A DNA stretch of 37,772 nt, taken from assembly GCA_017445145.1 (NCBI GenBank), contig JAFSVI010000159.1, positions 1 through 37,772 of the forward strand. The letters run 5' to 3'. Under the pieces are notes generated by a model. It was not told the origin of the DNA. It made no database searches and was given only the letters and a program-made list of their open reading frames with translations. Position 1 is the first letter of the stretch; each line of letters starts with the position of its first letter. Position numbers and translations under genes: made by a program. Shown one piece after another: positions 17,062-24,229 of the stretch. Source of the DNA: Bacteroidaceae bacterium. Lineage in GTDB: Bacteria; Bacteroidota; Bacteroidia; Bacteroidales; Bacteroidaceae.

Positions 17062-18926
17062 CTCGCGTGGCAGCACACCATGCCCTGACGCCCCTGGCCG
17101 ACGGCAGCCACGACAACTTTCGCCTCATCAGCGAAGGGCGCACAGCCGTGACCGCACACCACGCCGCACAGTGGCAGCTGGCAGAGGACTTCATGGCCGG
17201 CATCGTCACCAACATGCCTGACACTCATGCCTGTGCTGACACCACGCACCGCCCCACACGCGCCGAGGCCATGGCGCTGCACAGCATCCGCGCTGCCATG
17301 GCACAGCTTGGGACAGCCGTCAACCCCGACCGCACCATCCTCGTCGTCAGCACCACAAAGGGCAACATCGACGGCCTCCAGCCCGACAAGCCAGCACCCG
17401 ACGCCGTGCGTCTCGGCCACCTCGCCGACACCTTGTGCCACGAGCTTGGCATCACACTGCCGCCCATCACCGTGAGCAACGCCTGCACCTCCGGCGTGTG
17501 CGCCCTCATCGCCGCACAGAGAGCCATCGAGTGCGGCACATGCGACAAGGCCATCGTCTGCGGCGTGGAGGCACAGAGTCGGTTCATCGTCAGCGGCTTC
17601 CAGAGCCTGCACGCCCTCTCCCCGGAGCTATGCCAGCCCTTCAGCGCCAACCGCCAGGGACTCAACGTTGGCGAAGCCGCAGCAACCATAATCCTCGAAG
17701 CCGCACACCCCTCGCACCTGACAGACAGCGACTGGCTCGTCGCGGCCGGGGCCATTCGCAACGATGCCAACCACATCAGCGGCCCGTCGCGCACCGGCGA
17801 GGGGAGCTTCCGAGCCCTGCAAGCCGTGCTGCAGGGCACGGACACAGGGCTGCTGGCCTTCGTCAGCGTGCATGGCACCGCCACACCCTACAACGACGAG
17901 ATGGAAAGCATTGCCATAGAGCGGGCAGGCCTCTTGGACGTTCCCGTTGTAAGCCTCAAGGGCTACTTTGGCCACACCATGGGTGCGGCGGGTGTGTTGG
18001 AGACCATCATCTCCATTGAGGCCGCCAACGCGGGCATCATTCCCGCCACACACGGCTACGACGGGCAGCCCGGCGTGAGCCGACCCGTCGGCGTAGCAGC
18101 CGTCAACCGCCGCACCGACAGACACTCATTCATCAAACTCATCAGCGGATTCGGAGGCGTGAACGCGGCCATAAGGATGAGCCGGGGCCGACAGGATGCC
18201 CTCGGCACCCAGATGCTGCTGGCCCGAGCGGCCGACACATGCCGCCGTGACGACGACACATGCCGTAATGCCGCCAACAAATCCCACACCGCAGCCGACA
18301 CATCCCACACCGCTGCCGAGACATGCCGCCACGGCACCCCGGCGTCAGCCACACCGACTATACACATCACGCCCTGCGGCGTCTGGCTCAACGGCACGCC
18401 ACTGCCCATGCCATCGCACGGCACCGACCTCATCACAGCATGCTACCGCACAGCCGCCATCGGCTACCCCAAGTTCTACAAGATGGACCCGCTGTGCCGC
18501 CTGGGATTCGTGGCATCAGAGCTACTGCTGCAGACGCTCGGCGAGGAGCGCTTCGCCGCACGCGACGACCGCGCCATCGTCCTCCTCTCGCGCAGCGGAT
18601 GCCTCGCCACAGACCGCCGCTACGCGAGCACCATCTGCCCTGGCGACGACTACTTCCCGTCGCCATCCCTGTTCGTCTATACCCTGCCCAACATCGTTGC
18701 GGGCGAGATAGCCATACGCAACAAGTACCATGGCGAGACAGCTATGTACCTCTCTGAGGCCATCACCCCCGAGCAACGTCGCCACGAGCTGCGGCGCATA
18801 GCAAGGCTCTCGCTGACGGATGCCGCCACAACCTCCCTGCTCACCGGATGGGTGGACTACGAGGATGCACAGCATTTCGAGGCGCACCTCACCATCGTCG
18901 GCGCCGCCACCATGGACAGCATATAG
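17034..18926 (+). CDS. Ketosynthase fused to a KS-like C-terminal domain
   Basis: This protein of 630 residues has a complete ketosynthase (about 8-385) with Cys151 (SNACTSGV), His280 (SVHGTATP), Lys309 and His314 (SLKGYFGHTMGAAG), closing in GFGGVNAAI. Residues 400-434 are five heptad repeats encoded by 21-bp tandem repeats. A second domain (about 443-630; YPKFYKMDPLCRLGF, VLLSRSGCLATDR, YTLPNIVAGEIAIRNKYHGE) resembles the short ketoacyl-synthase-like proteins (Ketoacyl-synt_2-like) of aryl-polyene and flexirubin clusters, without a KS triad. In other Bacteroidetes clusters these can be separate proteins. ATG 17034 overlaps the thioesterase; GTG 17067 is an alternative start that still keeps the KS domain. 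Confidence 0.85.
   Translation: MEETLEHRVARVAAHHALTPLADGSHDNFRLISEGRTAVTAHHAAQWQLAEDFMAGIVTNMPDTHACADTTHRPTRAEAMALHSIRAAMAQLGTAVNPDRTILVVSTTKGNIDGLQPDKPAPDAVRLGHLADTLCHELGITLPPITVSNACTSGVCALIAAQRAIECGTCDKAIVCGVEAQSRFIVSGFQSLHALSPELCQPFSANRQGLNVGEAAATIILEAAHPSHLTDSDWLVAAGAIRNDANHISGPSRTGEGSFRALQAVLQGTDTGLLAFVSVHGTATPYNDEMESIAIERAGLLDVPVVSLKGYFGHTMGAAGVLETIISIEAANAGIIPATHGYDGQPGVSRPVGVAAVNRRTDRHSFIKLISGFGGVNAAIRMSRGRQDALGTQMLLARAADTCRRDDDTCRNAANKSHTAADTSHTAAETCRHGTPASATPTIHITPCGVWLNGTPLPMPSHGTDLITACYRTAAIGYPKFYKMDPLCRLGFVASELLLQTLGEERFAARDDRAIVLLSRSGCLATDRRYASTICPGDDYFPSPSLFVYTLPNIVAGEIAIRNKYHGETAMYLSEAITPEQRRHELRRIARLSLTDAATTSLLTGWVDYEDAQHFEAHLTIVGAATMDSI
18231..18335 (+). repeat. Five in-frame 21-bp tandem repeats in the ketosynthase gene
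   Basis: Copies begin at 18231, 18252, 18273, 18294 and 18315, each starting GCCGACACAT or a close variant (GACGACACAT, GCCAACAAAT, GCCGAGACAT). They encode the heptads ADTCRRD, DDTCRNA, ANKSHTA, ADTSHTA and AETCRHG. They lie between the two domains, where length change is tolerated. Read on the minus strand, the first copy contains GCGGCATGTGT, identical to 11 bases of the intergenic 22-bp repeat at 1697. Confidence 0.9.
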
Positions 18927-18968
18927 CCACCGCGCCGCACATACTATAATAGGTTACACCAACATAAC

Positions 18969-19250
18969 ATGAACAAAGCACAGCATGACCTCATGGAAGA
19001 ACTGACACAGCAACTGAAACAACAGGTGATTGAGGCGCTCAACCTCGAGGAGGTAGCTCCCACCGACATCGACAACGACGCCCCTCTCTTTGGCGAAGGC
19101 CTCGGGCTCGACAGCATCGACGCCCTGGAACTCATCGTCCTGATGGAGAAGGAATATGGCATAAAGCTCAAGACGCCAGCCGAGGGCAAAGCGATATTCA
19201 AGAGCATCAGCACGATGGCTCAATACATCAACGACCACCGCACGAAGTGA
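18969..19250 (+). CDS. Acyl carrier protein 2
   Basis: This 93-residue protein has its phosphopantetheine Ser49 in GLGLDSIDALEL. It is longer than ACP 1 at the N-terminus (about 10 extra residues, acidic and Gln-rich) and carries FGEGLGLDSID, which is typical of the second ACP in aryl-polyene and related type II clusters. Its stop overlaps the GTG start of the following ketosynthase (GTGA), so the two proteins are probably made in fixed ratio. Confidence 0.95.
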   Translation: MNKAQHDLMEELTQQLKQQVIEALNLEEVAPTDIDNDAPLFGEGLGLDSIDALELIVLMEKEYGIKLKTPAEGKAIFKSISTMAQYINDHRTK

Positions 19251-21580
19251 CAGACAGCAACGCAACGGCATCATCACCCATCGTCATCACGGGCATGGGC
19301 ATCGTCTCGGCCATTGGCAACAATGCCGCCGAGACGCTGCGCTCGCTCCTCCGGCAGCAAACGGGCATAAGGCCCTTGCGCCACCTCAGGACATCACACA
19401 CCGACATCCCCGCCGGCGAGGTGCAGCTCACCAACGCCGCGATGGCCCGGCGCCTCGGCATTGGCAGCGACGCGGCCGTGACGCGCACCTCGCTCATGGG
19501 CATGATGGCCGCTGGAGAAGCCCTGCGGCAAGCACATGTCGATGCCGAAGCCATGAGCCGCGCGGCTTTCGTCGGCGGCACCACGGTGGGCGGCATGGAC
19601 ATGAGCGAGCAGTTCTACGGCGACTTCCTCGCCAACGACAGCCGCAATGCCTACATCACACAGCACGACTGCGGCGCCAGCACGGAGAGCATCGCCAACC
19701 ACTTCGGGCGCTTTGCCACCGTGGCAACGCTCTCCACGGCATGTTCGTCGGCCGCCAACGCCATCGTGGCCGGTGCCAACATGCTGCGTGCCGGCGAGTG
19801 CGACATGGCCGTCGTGGGCGGCAGCGAGTGCCTCACGAGGTTCCACCTCAACGGCTTCAACTCGCTCATGCTCCTCGACAGCGAGCCATGCCGCCCCTTC
19901 GATGCCACACGCGCCGGGATAACCCTCGGCGAGGGGGCCGCCTTCCTCGTCATTGAGACGCTCAACGCGGCCCTCCGGCGCGGCGCGACGCCCATCGCCG
20001 TCCTCGAAGGCGCGGCCAACACCTGCGACGCCTTCCACCAGACGGCATCATCGCCCGACGGCCAAGGCGCTTACCTCGCCATGCGCGGCGCCATCGCCGA
20101 CGCGGGCATCACGCCCGCCGACATCGACTATGTCAACGCCCACGGCACCGCCACCCCCAACAACGACAGCAGCGAGAGCCAGGCCCTGGTGCGCATCTTC
20201 GGCGCCGACGCCATGCCACCCGTGAGCAGCACGAAGTCATACACAGGCCACACCACGAGCGCCTCGGGCAGCATAGAGGCCGTGATCTGCATCCTGGCCA
20301 TGCAACACCAGTTCCTGCCCGTGAACCTCGGGTGGAGCCAGCCGGCACCCGACTGCATCGTGCCCACAACCGACAGCCGCCCACCACGCCCGCTGCGCCA
20401 CGTGCTCTGCAACAGCTTCGGCTTCGGGGGCAACACCACATCGCTCGTCATAGGCCAGTCACCCGCCGACGGAGCCACCCACGCAACACCCACCACCACG
20501 GGCAGCACCACCCGCTCACACGCTCACACACCTATATATATCACCGCCGCCGAGCAAGTCTCCATCCAAGGAACCCTGACCGAGGAGTGGCTCACCGCCC
20601 CCACGACCCACTGCGAACCCTGCGCCTGTGCCACCAACGTGGAAACGCGCCGCTGGCTCAACGCCACCGAGGCCCGGCGCTTGGGCAAGCTCCACAAGCG
20701 CGCCATAGCCACGGCGCTCACAGCCATGGAGCACAGCGGCACGGAGCTTCCCGACGCCATCATCACCGGCACGGGGCTGGGCTGCATGACCAACACCGAG
20801 GCGCTGCTCACCCACCTGTGCGAGGCCGGCGAGGCCAGCTGCCACCCCACAACGTTCATGCAGAGCACCCACAACACCATCGGCTCCCTCATCGCCATCC
20901 ACACCAAGAGCCACGGCTACAATGCCACCTATGCCCACAGGACGACGTCGTTCGACTGTGCGCTGGCCGACGCCTGGAGACTGCTCCAGCTCGGGAAGAT
21001 ACACACAGCCCTCGTGGGCGGCCACGATGAGCTGACACCCACGACATTCCGCCTGCTCGCCAAGACAGGCTACCTCGGCAACCCCGGCCAGACGGCCGGC
21101 GAGACGGCCGTCAGCATCATGCTCGGCAGCCGCGCCACCCACCGCTCGCTGTGCCGCATTGCCGACGTGCGCCGCGTCTTCCGCCCGTCGGCCGCCGAGC
21201 TGCGGCACATAGCCTCCGGCATGGGCCACATCGACGCCGTCGCAACGGGCATCTTCGGGCAAAGCCCCCTCGATGCCGCCATGGAGCAATGCACCGGCCA
21301 CCTCTTCCCCGGCGTGCCACTGCTGCGCTACAAGAACGTCTTTGGCGACGGCTTCACCGCCTTTGCCTTTGCCCTCTATGCCGCGGCCCACATCCTCAAG
21401 ACCCAGCGCCTGCCCGAGGCGATGCTCGTCGATGCCACACGGCGCCCGGCGAAGCTGCAGCGCCTCCTCGCCATCAACCGGACGCCGTCGGGCAACAACT
21501 TCACCTTCGTCGTCCTCGAACGAGCCGACACACCCACCTCAACAACACCCCCATCGCCATGTGGCCACTCCTGCCTTTAG
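19247..21580 (+). CDS. Ketosynthase fused to a chain-length-factor-like domain
   Basis: This 777-residue protein starts with GTG overlapping the ACP stop. The first half (about 10-402) is a full ketosynthase: Cys166 (LSTACSSA), His299 (VNAHGTATP), Lys330 and His335 (STKSYTGH), closing in SFGFGGNTT. A Pro/Thr/His-rich linker (404-428) follows. The second half (about 429-765) is KS-like but lacks the triad: FMQSTHNTIGSLIAI and HRTTSFDCALADAWRLLQ replace the active-site region, as in Ketoacyl-synt_2/CLF-like partners such as ApeC. The KS and its length-setting partner thus appear to be one polypeptide here, which would correspond to the separate ApeO and ApeC. The gene overlaps the next one by 22 nt. 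Confidence 0.87.
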   Translation: MTDSNATASSPIVITGMGIVSAIGNNAAETLRSLLRQQTGIRPLRHLRTSHTDIPAGEVQLTNAAMARRLGIGSDAAVTRTSLMGMMAAGEALRQAHVDAEAMSRAAFVGGTTVGGMDMSEQFYGDFLANDSRNAYITQHDCGASTESIANHFGRFATVATLSTACSSAANAIVAGANMLRAGECDMAVVGGSECLTRFHLNGFNSLMLLDSEPCRPFDATRAGITLGEGAAFLVIETLNAALRRGATPIAVLEGAANTCDAFHQTASSPDGQGAYLAMRGAIADAGITPADIDYVNAHGTATPNNDSSESQALVRIFGADAMPPVSSTKSYTGHTTSASGSIEAVICILAMQHQFLPVNLGWSQPAPDCIVPTTDSRPPRPLRHVLCNSFGFGGNTTSLVIGQSPADGATHATPTTTGSTTRSHAHTPIYITAAEQVSIQGTLTEEWLTAPTTHCEPCACATNVETRRWLNATEARRLGKLHKRAIATALTAMEHSGTELPDAIITGTGLGCMTNTEALLTHLCEAGEASCHPTTFMQSTHNTIGSLIAIHTKSHGYNATYAHRTTSFDCALADAWRLLQLGKIHTALVGGHDELTPTTFRLLAKTGYLGNPGQTAGETAVSIMLGSRATHRSLCRIADVRRVFRPSAAELRHIASGMGHIDAVATGIFGQSPLDAAMEQCTGHLFPGVPLLRYKNVFGDGFTAFAFALYAAAHILKTQRLPEAMLVDATRRPAKLQRLLAINRTPSGNNFTFVVLERADTPTSTTPPSPCGHSCL

Positions 21581-21912
21581 CCATCGCACAGAGCCTGCTG
21601 CTCGCGGCCGGACAGATGTTCCTCAAGCTCGCACTGCGCGACATGGGCACACCTGCCTGGCAGTGGCGCTTCATCGCCTCGCAGCTCACCAACTGGTGGT
21701 GGCTTGCCACGGGTGCCAGCCTCGCCGCCAGCGCCCTGCTCTGGATGTACATCCTCAGACGTTACCCCTTCAGCATGGCCTATCCACTGACCAGCATGAG
21801 CTACGCCTTCGGCATGGTGGTCGCCATGGCGGTGTTCCACGAGAGCGTAGGCCCGCAGCGCTGGCTCGGCGTGGCACTCATCATGGCAGGCTGCTGCCTC
21901 ATAGCCAAATAA
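21559..21912 (+). CDS. Small four-helix DMT/SMR-type membrane protein
   Basis: This 117-residue protein has four hydrophobic segments (about 5-22, 45-65, 72-90, 98-115) and the pattern ILRRYPFSMAYPLTSMSY between helices 2 and 3, as in EmrE-like and ArnE/ArnF-like proteins. These are small multidrug exporters or flippases of lipid-linked aminoarabinose. In this operon a role in moving a lipid- or sugar-linked intermediate across the inner membrane is plausible but unproven. It begins inside the end of the ketosynthase gene (22-nt overlap). Confidence 0.8.
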   Translation: MWPLLPLAIAQSLLLAAGQMFLKLALRDMGTPAWQWRFIASQLTNWWWLATGASLAASALLWMYILRRYPFSMAYPLTSMSYAFGMVVAMAVFHESVGPQRWLGVALIMAGCCLIAK

Positions 21913-21922
21913 CCCCGCACCC

Positions 21923-22558
21923 ATGCACCTACGCCTCGTCATATCACTGCTCCTTCTCGCCATGGCCGCCCGCACCATGCCGCAGACACCTGTCGCCCCG
22001 GCCGAGCGGAGCCGCATCATCAGCGACATCAGCCACGCGGCCTCGCAGGTAGCCACCCTCAGCTGCGACTTCACCCAGACCAAGACGCTCTCCATCCTCA
22101 CCGACCGCCTCGTCAGCCATGGCAACATGCTCTTCTCGCGGCCACAGAAGCTGCGGTGGTGCTACACCAAGCCATACGCCTACACCTTCATCATCAACGG
22201 CGAGCGCATAAGCATCGCCAAGGACAGCCGCCGCAGCGACATAGACCTGCGCAGCAGCCAGCTTTTCAAGGAGACGGCGCGGCTCATGGCGGGCAGCGTG
22301 ACGGGGCAGTGCCTGACACAGGAAGGCGACTTCGACGTCACCATCCTTGCCGATGCCACCACCTATGTGGCCAGCCTGCGACCCAAGGCCAAACGTCTGC
22401 GAACGATGTTTGCCGACATCCGCCTCACCTTCGACCGCGCTTCAAAGTGTGTGCGCCAAGTGGTACTCACCGAGCCATCGGGCGACACCACGCTCATCAC
22501 CTTCACCAACATACGCCAAAACCTCAGCATCGATGACAAAGCTTTCACTCTGGATTAG
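21923..22558 (+). CDS. LolA-like periplasmic lipid carrier
   Basis: This 211-residue protein has a signal peptide (about 1-22) and LolA features: SCDFTQTKTLSIL, then FSRPQKLRWCYTKPYAYTFIINGERI, the strand pattern of the hydrophobic carrier barrel. LolA-type proteins ferry lipoproteins or other lipids across the periplasm; cluster-borne copies in aryl-polyene loci are thought to carry the polyene-lipid to the outer membrane. The housekeeping lolA is presumably elsewhere. It overlaps the next gene by 26 nt. Confidence 0.87.
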   Translation: MHLRLVISLLLLAMAARTMPQTPVAPAERSRIISDISHAASQVATLSCDFTQTKTLSILTDRLVSHGNMLFSRPQKLRWCYTKPYAYTFIINGERISIAKDSRRSDIDLRSSQLFKETARLMAGSVTGQCLTQEGDFDVTILADATTYVASLRPKAKRLRTMFADIRLTFDRASKCVRQVVLTEPSGDTTLITFTNIRQNLSIDDKAFTLD

Positions 22559-22991
22559 CGCGCTCGTCAGCGCCGCATGCCTCACGGCAGCAGCACAGAC
22601 GAGCTACCCACTGCTGCTCGACGGCCAGGAACGTGCGGTGTGGGCGTTCACCCTCGACCGCCGGGAGCTGACCATGACGGGCATCTGCATCGTCCGCCAG
22701 GGAGCAGAAGGCGTTGCTGGCACGGTGGTCAATGAGTTTGGCGTCAAGGCTTTCGACTTCACGGTGCGCAAAGGCCGGCTGAAGCTGCGCAACATGGCGC
22801 AACCCATCAACAGGTGGTACATACGCCGCACACTGCGCTCAGACCTCCGCTGCCTCGTCGCGCCACAGCCGCGCAGTGTGGGGCGCAGACGCACCCTCAC
22901 CCTGTCGCTGCCCGACTCCATCGTGCTCCTCAACAAACGCTTCGACATCACATACCGTTTCCAACGCATAAACATAGACACCGAACAATGA
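22533..22991 (+). CDS. Secreted small protein of the APE cluster, function unknown
   Basis: This 152-residue protein starts with a signal peptide (MTKLSLWISALVSAACLTAA, cleavage after AAAQ likely). The mature part is basic and predicted mainly strand-forming (VWAFTLDRRELTMTGICIV, GRRRTLTLSLPDSIVLL). I do not recognise a family. The frame is open upstream into lolA, but ATG 22533 opens exactly at a signal peptide. Position between the LolA-like carrier and a dehydratase, with overlaps on both sides, suggests a periplasmic helper in export. Confidence 0.7.
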   Translation: MTKLSLWISALVSAACLTAAAQTSYPLLLDGQERAVWAFTLDRRELTMTGICIVRQGAEGVAGTVVNEFGVKAFDFTVRKGRLKLRNMAQPINRWYIRRTLRSDLRCLVAPQPRSVGRRRTLTLSLPDSIVLLNKRFDITYRFQRINIDTEQ

Positions 22992-23359
22992 AACTCTACG
23001 ACTCCTTCTACGTCATGCACGTGATGCACGCCGGTGCCACCGGCGCACGCTTTGTGGTCCACCTCAACCCCGACCACGAGATCTTTGCCGCCCACTTCCC
23101 CGGCAACCCCATCACGCCCGGCGTGTGCCAGATTGCCATGGTGCGCGAGTTGGCAACGAGATACACCAGGCTGCACCTCACACTGCACCACATCGCCAGC
23201 ATCAAGTACCAGAACCTGCTCAAACCCGACGGGCAGTCGCTGGTCACCATCAGCCTTGACAACGTCCACGCCGACGAGGATGGCAACGTAGCCCTTCAGG
23301 CCACAGTGAGCGACGAGCACACCACCTACACCAAGATGTCACTAACCTTCTCGCTCTGA
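22988..23359 (+). CDS. Hot-dog dehydratase, ApeI-like
   Basis: This 123-residue hot-dog protein carries IFAAHFPGNPITPGVCQIAM, the FabA/FabZ signature with catalytic His36. Where FabZ has the catalytic Glu (GVLIIE), this protein reads GVCQIA, so Glu is missing; cluster-type ApeI-like proteins deviate here too and act together with a partner. It is therefore probably the second half of a heteromeric dehydratase with the protein at 16205. It shares ATGA with the upstream gene and TGATG with the glycosyltransferase. Confidence 0.82.
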   Translation: MKLYDSFYVMHVMHAGATGARFVVHLNPDHEIFAAHFPGNPITPGVCQIAMVRELATRYTRLHLTLHHIASIKYQNLLKPDGQSLVTISLDNVHADEDGNVALQATVSDEHTTYTKMSLTFSL

Positions 23360-24138
23360 TGCGGCTCATAGCCCTCATCCCGACCTACAACAACGCCACC
23401 ACCGTGTGCGGCGTGGTGCGGCGCACGCTCGCCGTGTGCCACGATGTCATGGTTGTCGATGACGGCAGCACCGACGACACTCTGCAACGTCTGAGGCAGG
23501 AGCTGCCCGCCGGCTCGTTCCACCTCGTCACCTACCCTGCCAACAGGGGCAAGGGTGGTGCCCTGAGAGCGGGCATCAGCGAGGCACGGCGCCTGCACTT
23601 CACCCACGTGCTCACCCTCGATGCCGACGGGCAGCATTACCCCGAGGACGCGCCCCGCCTCATCGAGGCGAGCCGCGAGCATCCCGAAGCCATCATCGTG
23701 GGCACCCGCAGCTTTGCCGACGGCAACATGCCCGGCGGCAGCCGCTTTGCCAACCGCTTCAGCAACTTCTGGTTCGCGGTGCAGACACTGCGGCGCCTGC
23801 CCGACACGCAGACGGGCTTCCGCATCTACCCCCTCGCCACCACCGGCGGGCTGCGCACACTCACCTCGCGCTACGAGGCCGAGCTGGAGTTGCTCGTGTT
23901 GTCCGCCTGGCGCGGCACACCCATCCTGCCCATCGGCGTGCGCGTGTTCTACCCCGCCCCCAGCGAGCGTGTCAGCCACTTCCGCCCCCGCGCCGACTTT
24001 CTCCGCATCACCGTGCTCAACACCGTGCTCTGCTTCCTCGCCGTTGGCTATGGCTGGCCGCGAATGCTCATCACCGCCATCAGCCGCCGCCTCAGAGCCG
24101 CCACACGCCGCCCCGGCACCGGGACAGAGCCACAATAG
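23359..24138 (+). CDS. GT2 glycosyltransferase, dolichol-phosphate-mannose-synthase-like
   Basis: This 259-residue enzyme has ALIPTYNN at the N-terminus, DDGSTDD (34-40) and DADGQH (88-93), the nucleotide-sugar and metal-binding motifs of family 2, plus DTQTGFRIYP as in DPM1/DPG synthases. A hydrophobic helix (about 214-238) near the C-terminus suggests membrane association. It likely transfers a sugar to a lipid carrier or to the lipid-anchored polyene. GT2 enzymes are common in aryl-polyene clusters. It is coupled to the upstream dehydratase (TGATG); a 91-nt spacer with 11-bp repeats follows. Confidence 0.88.
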   Translation: MRLIALIPTYNNATTVCGVVRRTLAVCHDVMVVDDGSTDDTLQRLRQELPAGSFHLVTYPANRGKGGALRAGISEARRLHFTHVLTLDADGQHYPEDAPRLIEASREHPEAIIVGTRSFADGNMPGGSRFANRFSNFWFAVQTLRRLPDTQTGFRIYPLATTGGLRTLTSRYEAELELLVLSAWRGTPILPIGVRVFYPAPSERVSHFRPRADFLRITVLNTVLCFLAVGYGWPRMLITAISRRLRAATRRPGTGTEPQ

Positions 24139-24141
24139 CCA

Positions 24142-24196
24142 GCACCACGACCGCACCACGACCACACCACGACCACGCCACAACCGCACCTCGACC
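24142..24196. repeat. Five tandem 11-bp repeats in the GT2-MMPL spacer
   Basis: Units of GCACCACGACC or close variants start at 24142, 24153, 24164, 24175 and 24186, an exact 11-bp period. They occupy most of the only intergenic gap over 65 nt within the operon (24139-24229). Eleven bp is about one helical turn and half of the 22-bp period seen elsewhere. The remainder of the gap is C/A-rich. Confidence 0.85.
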
Positions 24197-24229
24197 CGCA
24201 TCGCCACACACGTCACGACCAACGCCGCC

